From a virus, in the IMG/VR virus record IMGVR_UViG_3300003322_000702, positions 1 to 39,297 of that record: 39,297 nt of DNA. One strand, given 5' to 3'. The notes below the pieces were generated by a model. The model was not told the origin of the DNA. It saw only the letters and a list, made by a program, of their open reading frames with translations, and searched no databases. Both the position numbers and the translations under genes were made by a program. Positions 31,748 to 38,180 of this stretch are shown piece by piece. The stretch's first letter is position 1. Each line of letters starts with the position of its first letter.

Positions 31748-33862
31748 TCAGATCGCCACCTTCAAACTCATTTCTTCCTGATCGTTCCAGCCCATTCCTA
31801 ACGCTTCGAAGCGTTCGTGGAGCGCGGCGTACATGTCGCTGGCGACAAACTGGTTCAGGAATTTGCGGTCGTTTTCCGTCCATTCGTCCTGGTTCTGCAT
31901 CAGCCATTCATAACGCTCGGATTCCAGGATGAAGATGCCTCGCGCGGCCGGTGCCGGAGCGGCTTGCTCCTGCGGGACTACCTCTACCAGGTCGTCGATG
32001 AGGACCAGCTCTGGCCGGCGAGACGGCAGGTCCACCAAATGCAACGTCGGGCTTTGCTGATCTTCTAGGGCGTAGGTGCCGGCGCGCTCCGCGCGGATTT
32101 CATCGACCTTGTTGAGCGCACGCTTTTCTCGGCCGGCCAAGCGCTGGTCGCGTGCCAGATCGACAAACGAAGGCGCCATGTAGTCGCGGACGTTGGCGTC
32201 CAGCTCCGCTGTACAGATCAGGCGGCCGTCCGATGAATAGACCCAGACCATGCGCGGGTCGTGCAAGTCATAGGCGATACGAAGCTTCTCGCCATGAAAC
32301 TCCTCCAGCGCCGCGTTAAAGTAGCGATTCGTGAACAGCTCAATCTCGCAGCGGCGCACGGTTCGGACGGTCTGCGGCCGGAACAGTGGGCGAGCATCTT
32401 CCTCGGTGATCAGTTCGGGGACGAAGCCGTTTTGCTCGGCCAGCGCCCAAACTTCATCCGGCGACATGTGGCGGCGCCGGCCGGTCTCAGGGTCGACCGT
32501 CTTGGGCAGGGAGCGGTGCGGCCGAGCGTTGTACTCCGCTGCCTTCTTGGCGCAGAACTCCAGGAACAGGTGCCATGGCATCAGCGGCGTCGAGGTCGCA
32601 TTGCCGGGCTTCGCGGTCAGCGCCTGGCGGGACATCTTGAACACCTGCTGGCGCGCCTGACGATCCATGTCGCGGCCAATGTAGCCATGCACTTCCTTGG
32701 CAGCGTCGACCCAGACGGTCTTGTGCAGGCGTTCAATGACGCCGCGCGCCTGGGAGTTGTATGGCAGGCTGTGAACCATTTCCGTGCCCAGGCGGGCCAG
32801 CAGGCCGGTAGCGGAGTCGTTCATCATCTGGTTGACGTAGCCAGAACCGTTATCCACGTAGAGAATCGCTGGGATGCCACCTGTTAAAGCCGAAACGCGG
32901 ATCGCATCCAGCACCGCCAGGGAGCTTTCTGCCAAGTCGACCGACCAGCCCACCAGGCGGCGGGTGGCGATGTCAACAACCGAAGTAATCTCCGGGCGGA
33001 ACGGGCGACCATGGAATGGATGCTGCACTTCGGCGTCGAAGCAGTGGCCGTCGGCGCTGTAGATGTCCGATGGCAGCAGCTTGTCGAAGGAGCGGCGGAT
33101 AAATTTCTTCATAGTTTTCAGTTCTCGGGAACCCATGCGGCCGTGCTGCAGCGCTACGGCGCCAACCTTGTCGAGGAAGCGGCGTACCTGGTGGATGCTG
33201 GGCAACTCGCCCACATAGGTGGCGGTGAACTGGCGGTAGGCGTGCTCGACCGTCGGCTTTTCTGGCCGCTGGTAGAAGGACATGAAGGCCTGCGCCCAGG
33301 CGGGCACGGACATGTCGGCACCACGCTTCTTCGGCACGAGGGTGCCCGCCTTGTTGTATGCGACAAAGCGCTCCAGGCTGCGCTCGGACGGCAGGCCGTC
33401 CGGGCTTTGGCGGCCACGCGCATCCCTGGCCAGCTTCAACATGGCGACCAGTTGCGGGCTGGCTTCACCTTGGCGGGCCAGCGCGAGCAGATGGCGCGCG
33501 GCCTTTCTGAACGGATAGCCGGTGCGCTCGACTACGGCGTTTAACGCTTCAAGGATGCCTTTGCGCGCGTCGCCCACGTGGGTTTGCATCTCAGTATGTG
33601 CTGCCGTTACTTGGGACTGAATAGCTGCGGGGGCCGCCGCAGGCACCGATGTGGCGACCAACCGGCTGGCTGCGTGGACACGGATCTGCGCCAAAACGCT
33701 CGCCGGCGGAGAATATTGGCGCCGTATTCCGCCATGCCCGTTTACTTCTTCGAAGCTCCACCCTGCGCGCCCGGCGAGCAGGATTACGCCTTTTTTTGTC
33801 GCCGGAAGGCCGGGCAAGGCCATTGCTGCTAATTCGCTGGCCGTGAAGTGCGACTTATTCAT
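31748..33862 (-). CDS. MuA-like DDE transposase
   Basis: A 704-aa protein. Residues 1-60 are a Mu-type HTH domain (FTASELAAMALPGLPATKKGVILLAGRAGW), paralogous to the repressor N-terminus. The RNase H-fold catalytic core carries Asp271 (YSADGH), Asp337 (YVDNGSG) and Glu377 (GVIERLHKT), almost the same positions as in Mu A up to the insertion before Glu. A beta-barrel-like region follows and a C-terminal helical region would contact the MuB-like ATPase. It cuts and joins the phage ends for integration and replicative transposition. ATG overlaps the preceding stop (ATGA). Confidence 0.96.
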   Translation of the reverse strand: MNKSHFTASELAAMALPGLPATKKGVILLAGRAGWSFEEVNGHGGIRRQYSPPASVLAQIRVHAASRLVATSVPAAAPAAIQSQVTAAHTEMQTHVGDARKGILEALNAVVERTGYPFRKAARHLLALARQGEASPQLVAMLKLARDARGRQSPDGLPSERSLERFVAYNKAGTLVPKKRGADMSVPAWAQAFMSFYQRPEKPTVEHAYRQFTATYVGELPSIHQVRRFLDKVGAVALQHGRMGSRELKTMKKFIRRSFDKLLPSDIYSADGHCFDAEVQHPFHGRPFRPEITSVVDIATRRLVGWSVDLAESSLAVLDAIRVSALTGGIPAILYVDNGSGYVNQMMNDSATGLLARLGTEMVHSLPYNSQARGVIERLHKTVWVDAAKEVHGYIGRDMDRQARQQVFKMSRQALTAKPGNATSTPLMPWHLFLEFCAKKAAEYNARPHRSLPKTVDPETGRRRHMSPDEVWALAEQNGFVPELITEEDARPLFRPQTVRTVRRCEIELFTNRYFNAALEEFHGEKLRIAYDLHDPRMVWVYSSDGRLICTAELDANVRDYMAPSFVDLARDQRLAGREKRALNKVDEIRAERAGTYALEDQQSPTLHLVDLPSRRPELVLIDDLVEVVPQEQAAPAPAARGIFILESERYEWLMQNQDEWTENDRKFLNQFVASDMYAALHERFEALGMGWNDQEEMSLKVAI

Positions 33863-34344
33863 GCGTCACTCCCGAAAAGGACGAGTTCCGGCTGCGACAC
33901 CTTTTGCACGTTGCTACGCTGGTAAGCCAATTGCGACAAGGTGTTTGTCAGGGCTGAAACAGTTTCGTCAACGCCTTCGCCTGTTTGGTAGAAGCGGGAA
34001 AGCAGCGTGATCGCTTCGGCACAGTTTCCTTGCACTTCCGCCAGATCAGCAACGTCAGCCTTTTTCCCGACTGGAATAGAAACAACGACTTTGTCGCCAT
34101 GCGCGAGGCACAGGTACTCGCTCATAAATGCACAGCCACAGAACGCTTCAAACTGGCGAATCCGGTTCGATGGCATCGACGTGTCCGACAGCCAGCGATA
34201 GAGCGTCTTTACTTCTACCCCCATGAGATCGCTCAGCACCTTTATCGGGCGACGGTGCGCAGCCGCGAATTCGACGCAAAGTTCCATTGCCTCGCTCAGG
34301 CTAGTGGCGTGAATTGATTTCCAGCGCCTTTTTCTCAATGACAT
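33859..34344 (-). CDS. Early HTH-containing phage protein
   Basis: A 161-aa protein; ATG 34344 is preferred over a GTG two codons upstream because GGAG stands nine bases before it. It contains RRPIKVLSDLMGVEVKTLYRWLSDTSMPSNRIRQFEAFCGCAFMSEYL, a Cro-like HTH, and a helical C-terminal half. The position between ner and the transposase suggests an early regulator. Molecular targets are unknown. Confidence 0.75.
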   Translation of the reverse strand: MSLRKRRWKSIHATSLSEAMELCVEFAAAHRRPIKVLSDLMGVEVKTLYRWLSDTSMPSNRIRQFEAFCGCAFMSEYLCLAHGDKVVVSIPVGKKADVADLAEVQGNCAEAITLLSRFYQTGEGVDETVSALTNTLSQLAYQRSNVQKVSQPELVLFGSDA

Positions 34345-34404
34345 ATTCACAACTCCGAGAAATATGAGAATGGTGTTAAATCCAATGAGGACCTAAGATT
34401 CGAT

Positions 34405-34728
34405 TCAAGCAGCGGTCTGCAACAGAGACTGCGAAGACTGGGAAGACTGGGAAATCTTCTGCGAGAGGGGCGTTAAAACTGGCGTAAAATTGCGTTTCGC
34501 GTAACGGAGCGGCCAGATCGTCTCCGGGGTGACACCGATAGCTGCCGCGATGATTCGTTCCGCCTTCGGGTACGGGCGTTCAAGGGCTGCTTTCAAAGTT
34601 CCTGCCGCCAGTCCGCTTTGCAAAGACAGGGCGCGCAGTGACCAGCCCTTCTTATGCAGCTCGGCAACGATATCCGCACGATGCTTGTCTTCGATAGCGG
34701 ATTTTTTTGGCTCGTTGGATGTATCCAT
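34405..34728 (-). CDS. ner: Ner-like DNA-binding regulator
   Basis: A 107-aa protein of the Ner/Nlp family: DIVAELHKKGWSLRALSLQSGLAAGTLKAALERPYPKAERIIAAAIGVTPETIWPLRY. In Mu, Ner represses the early and repressor promoters after lytic onset. It is the first early gene, about 25 bp downstream of the inferred start of the early transcript. AAGGAAAG precedes the ATG. A Ser/Gln-rich tail (SQKISQSSQSSQS) is unusual but probably harmless. Confidence 0.93.
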   Translation of the reverse strand: MDTSNEPKKSAIEDKHRADIVAELHKKGWSLRALSLQSGLAAGTLKAALERPYPKAERIIAAAIGVTPETIWPLRYAKRNFTPVLTPLSQKISQSSQSSQSLLQTAA

Positions 34729-34760
34729 GATCTTTCCTTGTTGGGTTAGCTCGTGAGCAC

Positions 34761-34810
34761 ATCATAAGCGTGAAGTACTGTGAAGTCAAGCTGTGTAGAT
34801 TGCTTCACAG
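34761..34810 (-). promoter_or_regulatory. Early promoter (Pe) with overlapping operator half-sites
   Basis: On the minus strand TTGACT (34789-34784) and TATGAT (34766-34761) are separated by 17 bp, close to the sigma70 ideal. GTGAAG half-sites occur at 34770 and 34780 (plus orientation). An imperfect palindrome CTGTG-x10-CACAG (34791-34810) borders the -35. Binding of repressor or Ner here would block RNA polymerase. Confidence 0.82.
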
Positions 34811-34865
34811 AGCGATTCCAGCGGAGTCGCGGTAAGTAATTGATTTAACTGATATTGATTCGCAT

Positions 34866-34910
34866 CTAGTGTGTAGGCATCTACACACTAGGTTTCTCTG
34901 GAGTGTGTAG
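34866..34910. promoter_or_regulatory. Operator: perfect 26-bp palindrome plus an extra half-site at the repressor start
   Basis: Arms CTAGTGTGTAG and CTACACACTAG (34866-34876 and 34881-34891) flank GCAT. A third copy of AGTGTGTAG at 34902-34910 overlaps the Shine-Dalgarno and GTG start of the repressor gene. This looks like a repressor operator with autoregulation. Related half-sites (CTGTGTAG, CTGTGAAG) extend into the early promoter. Confidence 0.75.
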
Positions 34911-35368
34911 TGACGAAAATGTACACAGCGGCTGAGATCGCAGAAATGGGCCTGCCTGGCTTGCCGGGCACAAAGAGGGCCATCCTAACCAGAGCGGAGA
35001 AGGAAGGATGGCCGTATGAGGTCAGATTGGGGCTAGGCGGTGAACGGAAGGTGTTCGTTGTCCCGTCCCGGTATCTGCCTGATGTCGAAGCAACTACCGA
35101 GGCCTCCCAAACGCCTGCGGAGCGCATGTTGGCGCCCAACAAGGGCGCTGTAGTCGGCGCAGTTGTCGCCGGCAGCGCACAAGGCGATATGGACCGCATT
35201 CAACTCGTTGTGCGCGCTGTCAGCGAGTGGGAAAGGGAGCGCGGGGTAAAAATCAGCGACGATAGGAGGCCCGCAGTGATCGCCGTCCTCTACGACTACG
35301 TCAAAAAGGCCGAGGAGTCAGGAGAAGCAGAACTCGGGATCGAACGCTTTTTGAAGGCGCTTGGATAG
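34910..35368 (+). CDS. Mu-type phage repressor (c-like)
   Basis: A 152-aa protein transcribed opposite to the early operon. Residues 4-55 (YTAAEIAEMGLPGLPGTKRAILTRAEKEGWPYEVRLGLGGERKVFVVPSRYLP) are a Mu-type HTH paralogous to the transposase N-terminus, as in Mu c and MuA. The remainder is a helical oligomerisation region. The GTG start at 34910 is chosen because GGAG lies seven bases upstream; an ATG three codons later is farther from it. It should hold the early promoter off and compete for transposase sites. Confidence 0.9.
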   Translation: MTKMYTAAEIAEMGLPGLPGTKRAILTRAEKEGWPYEVRLGLGGERKVFVVPSRYLPDVEATTEASQTPAERMLAPNKGAVVGAVVAGSAQGDMDRIQLVVRAVSEWERERGVKISDDRRPAVIAVLYDYVKKAEESGEAELGIERFLKALG

Positions 35369-35389
35369 AATTGGTGACTATTTATTGCA

Positions 35390-35442
35390 TTTCATAAATA
35401 TACAATAGTTTACTTTGTTCAATAACTATTGCATTTATGAAA
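35390..35442. repeat. AT-rich imperfect long hairpin downstream of the repressor
   Basis: TTTCATAAATATACAATAGTT (split here as TTTCATAAAT and CAATAGTT) pairs with AACTATTG and ATTTATGAAA at 35424-35442. This gives 18 paired bases with a 2-nt bulge and 13-nt loop. Very AT-rich in a GC-rich phage. It may terminate repressor transcription, be an operator for the following small frame, or bend DNA at the left end. Confidence 0.6.
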
Positions 35443-35784
35443 CACAAAGAACACACGGTAAGTATCATTAAAGCCATTCTCGATGCCGCAGTCATCGGCT
35501 CTCTGGACGCGCGTCGAGCGTGTTTCCAATGGCTGTCGGGGACACGAAATATCACACCAGCGAATGACGCTATTTTTAACGGTGGCGATGCACAACACCG
35601 CTCAAAGGCAAAACAAACCTGCGTCAAAAAGGTCGCGAAACCGATCAAAACGTTAGCGGTTTTTCGCAGTTTCTGCAAAAAGGTGGCGACGGGCAAAATC
35701 GGGACAACAGCCCGTCGTTACTGGGGTTTCTGGGATTTGGAACCTATCGGACCCGGCGTCAAAACAATCACTCCCCCACACTAG
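35437..35784 (+). CDS. Doubtful small ORF at the phage left end
   Basis: A 115-codon frame without a ribosome-binding site whose ATG lies in the arm of the AT-rich hairpin. It is Lys/Arg/Thr-rich (KKVAKPIKTLAVFRSFCKKVATG) because it reads through the phased terminal repeats. Its stop codon (TAG 35782-35784) lies just past the inferred phage end and would come from host DNA. It is most likely not a gene, but a short basic protein cannot be excluded. Confidence 0.25.
   Translation: MKHKEHTVSIIKAILDAAVIGSLDARRACFQWLSGTRNITPANDAIFNGGDAQHRSKAKQTCVKKVAKPIKTLAVFRSFCKKVATGKIGTTARRYWGFWDLEPIGPGVKTITPPH
35575..35780. other. Presumed left end with phased transposase-site-like repeats
   Basis: GGTGGCGA/GGTCGCGA occurs at about 35581, 35631 and 35682, spaced 50-51 bp (about five helical turns). 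GCGTCAAAA occurs at 35621 and 35756, the second 17 bp inside the inferred end. One CGTTAAA motif overlaps the first repeat. The terminal bases at 35779-35780 would be CA on plus (TG on minus), and CTAGC would be the 5-bp target copy. Supported by layout, not by a second end in view. Confidence 0.5.
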
Positions 35785-35841
35785 CGTTAGCAACTACGTC
35801 ATGTTAGCATTGTAAAATATATATTTCTTTACATAAATAAT

Positions 35842-37815
35842 ATGCCGTTCCGCAGACCCGTCTTGCTGGCTGCCGTGTTGTTCACGTTGGCCCATCCTGC
35901 ATCGTCCAGTGCCGCACTTACCATCGACGAGGTCACCAAGGAAGAGTGGATCGAGGTAAGCAGTACGAATTTTCGGGTGGTCACTGAGCAGCCGGAAAAG
36001 GTGGCCCGGCAAATGGTCATCGATCTCGAAAACCTGCGCTATATATCGAACCGTCTGCGCGGCGCGACATCATTGGACGGGCCGCCATTGACCATCGTGG
36101 CGGTGGGAAAGAACAGCGCCGAGGCGTTGCAGATACCCAAAGACTTCGAAGGCATCTTCCAGTTGTCGCGCAAGGGCTACGCGGCAATCGCCAAGGTGTC
36201 GGATGACTGGTGGCTGAGCCAGCGCATAGAAAATTCCCGTGACGTCTTCCTGCACGAATATCACCATTTTTTATTGGGGTACAGCCCGGAATCGACCGCC
36301 TATCCTCTCTGGTATAACGAAGGCATGTCGGAATACTGGTCGTCGATGCAGATCGAGGATGGCAAGGCATGGTTTGGCGACCATAGCCGTAATTTCGGGC
36401 GCGAGATGAACCTGACCGGCACGCACGGCAAGATCAACTTCGACACGCGTTCCCTGTTCAACCGCACAACTTTGAATCAGATCCTGTCTGATGCCGACAA
36501 GGCGGAAAATGCCCGCTTTTACAGCCGCGCACGTTTCGCCATCCATTATTTCAATTCCACGCCCGAGTTGCGTCAGCAATTGGCACGCTACCTGCGCCTG
36601 TACAATATGGGCTTGTCGCAGGACCAAGCCGTGCGTATCGCATTCAAGCAGTCTTATGATGAACTCGATGCGGGATTGCGCACCTACGTGGCGAAAAACA
36701 TGGTCAAGCGCGGCTTTGACATTGGGCCTGATGGCTTGAACCTGCCCCAGTTCGACGTGAAGGTTACCCGGCTCGACCGTGCGGCGGCGGTTGCCGTGCT
36801 CGTCGACGTTATGCCACGCTTCATCCCTCCGGACAGCCTGGTGATCAGGCAACTGCTCACGGTGAATTTTGCTGTCAACCTCAACGATCCGAACGCGCAT
36901 GCGCTCGACCTTGAGCTTGAGCTTGGACATGGGCGCACCACCGTGCGCGAGGCCGTAGAGAAAGTGGAGAAACTGGAAACCCGTTTCCCAAACAATCCAC
37001 GCCTGCTAGCGCTGCACGCCGACATCCTGGCGAACGTCGCCATCCAGTTCCACGCCTCCGGTAGCAAGGAATGGGGAGCAAGCGTGGAACAGGCGCGCGG
37101 GCTGTATCGCCGATCGATCGCAGCCAGCACGTTCAACCCCCGGGCCTTTTCCGGGCTCGGCGCCCTCTACGCCGCCGTACCGGAACTGAATCCGGTCGAC
37201 GAGGGCATTGCCGCCCTTGATACGGCGGTCATTTACGAGAGGCGGCCCCAATTGTTCCGCGCCCTTGCCGACCTTTATTTGCGCAAGAAGGACTTACACG
37301 CAGCACTCTCAAGCATGCGCAACGCCGTCGCATTCAATACCCAGGAACAGCGCCCGTTCGATGTCCTGCTGCTGGAAAACCTCGAACTGCTGATGGACCT
37401 GACACAAGCGATCCCAACCGCGAGCGGCCTGAGTTTCAAGAGCGGCGCGACCTACACCGGCCCGCTGCGCGATGGGAAGCCCGAAGGCAGCGGCACCTGG
37501 CTGCGTCTGGATGGCTCGTCCTATGAAGGAGAATTCAAGGACGGTTTGCCATCGGGGCACGGTATGCTGAAGAGCGAGCGCGGCGACCTCTATGACGGCG
37601 CCTTTGCGAACGGCTATGCGTACGGAAAAGGAACCATGACTTTTTCACGGGGCAAGATGAAGTCATACGACGGTGAAGTCGTCAACGCCACCCCGAACGG
37701 TGCGGGTGTGCTGACCACGCGTGATGGCCGCGTGGCGGCGACGTTCCGGAACGGCGTAGCGGTCAATGGTGGCAACTCGCCCCCGGCCCGGCCTGCCATC
37801 AGCCAGACGCCCTAG
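35842..37815 (+). CDS. Host secreted gluzincin-type metallopeptidase-like protein with TPR and MORN repeats
   Basis: A 657-aa host protein. Signal peptide at 1-25 (PVLLAAVLFTLAHPASSSA). Peptidase MA/DUF1570-like domain with HEYHH at 138-142 as zinc-binding HExxH and LWYNEGMSEYW with Glu160 as third ligand. TPR-like helices at about 390-520. MORN repeats at the C-terminus (TYTGPLRDGKPEGSGTW, YEGEFKDGLPSGHGML, YDGAFANGYAYGKGTM). Probably periplasmic. No Shine-Dalgarno precedes the ATG. The prophage ends 61 bp upstream, so its native promoter may have been displaced. Confidence 0.82.
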   Translation: MPFRRPVLLAAVLFTLAHPASSSAALTIDEVTKEEWIEVSSTNFRVVTEQPEKVARQMVIDLENLRYISNRLRGATSLDGPPLTIVAVGKNSAEALQIPKDFEGIFQLSRKGYAAIAKVSDDWWLSQRIENSRDVFLHEYHHFLLGYSPESTAYPLWYNEGMSEYWSSMQIEDGKAWFGDHSRNFGREMNLTGTHGKINFDTRSLFNRTTLNQILSDADKAENARFYSRARFAIHYFNSTPELRQQLARYLRLYNMGLSQDQAVRIAFKQSYDELDAGLRTYVAKNMVKRGFDIGPDGLNLPQFDVKVTRLDRAAAVAVLVDVMPRFIPPDSLVIRQLLTVNFAVNLNDPNAHALDLELELGHGRTTVREAVEKVEKLETRFPNNPRLLALHADILANVAIQFHASGSKEWGASVEQARGLYRRSIAASTFNPRAFSGLGALYAAVPELNPVDEGIAALDTAVIYERRPQLFRALADLYLRKKDLHAALSSMRNAVAFNTQEQRPFDVLLLENLELLMDLTQAIPTASGLSFKSGATYTGPLRDGKPEGSGTWLRLDGSSYEGEFKDGLPSGHGMLKSERGDLYDGAFANGYAYGKGTMTFSRGKMKSYDGEVVNATPNGAGVLTTRDGRVAATFRNGVAVNGGNSPPARPAISQTP

Positions 37816-38180
37816 CGGCCTCACCGGCCATCCGCGAAACGCGCTACCCCGCCAGGATCGCCGGCCGCCCTCCGGCCGCGCGTAACAGGCCCTTCCTTGT
37901 GTCCACCGCTGACACATCCACGGGAGGGACTACCCCAGTTTAGGGATTTCCCGATGGTTTTCTTTTTACGACCGGTCAAAAATGGTTTCGATCGTAAGTC
38001 CGTCGGTTAACTCAAACTCCTGACCATATCCCTGGCGGTAATCCGCTACTGCACGGGACAAGGCCGTGCAGCATGCCTTCATCAAAGGCGCGGTCAATCT
38101 GCGCGTCACCATCGCGGCCATCATCGCCATCGGGATCGATCGACATCACAAATTAAAAAAAATTCTTCAGGGGTGCACTC
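37816..38180. other. Host intergenic region (365 bp)
   Basis: No coding frame is supported. GC-rich partial inverted repeats after the peptidase stop lack a U tract. A perfect 8-bp hairpin CTGCACGG/CCGTGCAG with a 7-nt loop lies at 38049-38071. I see no convincing sigma-28 or sigma-70 promoter for the chemoreceptor, though it must lie here. Confidence 0.6.

Larger units (their letters stand above)
2239..35581. repeat. Dispersed 7-bp motif CGTTAAA / TTTAACG, 37 copies
   Basis: Exact copies as CGTTAAA on plus start at 2239, 4557, 6130, 6585, 8614, 11644, 18613, 19002, 20359, 22500, 23791, 25165, 30357, 32313 and 34471. As TTTAACG on plus they start at 2606, 3800, 6668, 8090, 10070, 10205, 11990, 13691, 15849, 15860, 17851, 19032, 21467, 21965, 23066, 24912, 27030, 29702, 30859, 31350, 33540 and 35575. 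Other GTTAAA contexts (TGTTAAA, GGTTAAA) are rare, so the leading C is part of the motif; flanks are not conserved. Mean spacing is about 0.95 kb. None occurs in host DNA after 35.6 kb, in the cargo genes or in the tail fibre. Confidence 0.85.
1..35780 (-). mobile_element. Mu-like (B3-like siphovirus) transposable prophage, left-end portion and most of the genome
   Basis: Gene order on the minus strand matches Mu-family transposable phages: repressor, ner, DDE transposase, MuB-type ATPase, GemA, Mor, lysis genes, small and large terminase, DUF935 portal, MuF, gpG, I/Z protease-scaffold and gpT capsid. A tail-tube protein and a 1916-residue tape measure, with no sheath gene visible, point to the B3-like siphovirus branch. 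Nearly all genes overlap or abut. The right end is not in the window, because the tail fibre gene runs off position 1. The left terminus is inferred at about 35780, where the minus strand would begin TGTGGGGG and so satisfy the 5'-TG rule of Mu ends. That exact base is uncertain. Confidence 0.93.

Noticed and set aside
38049-38071. Terminator for the host metallopeptidase gene
   Set aside because: The hairpin is perfect but lies 230 bp after the stop and has no U tract on either strand.
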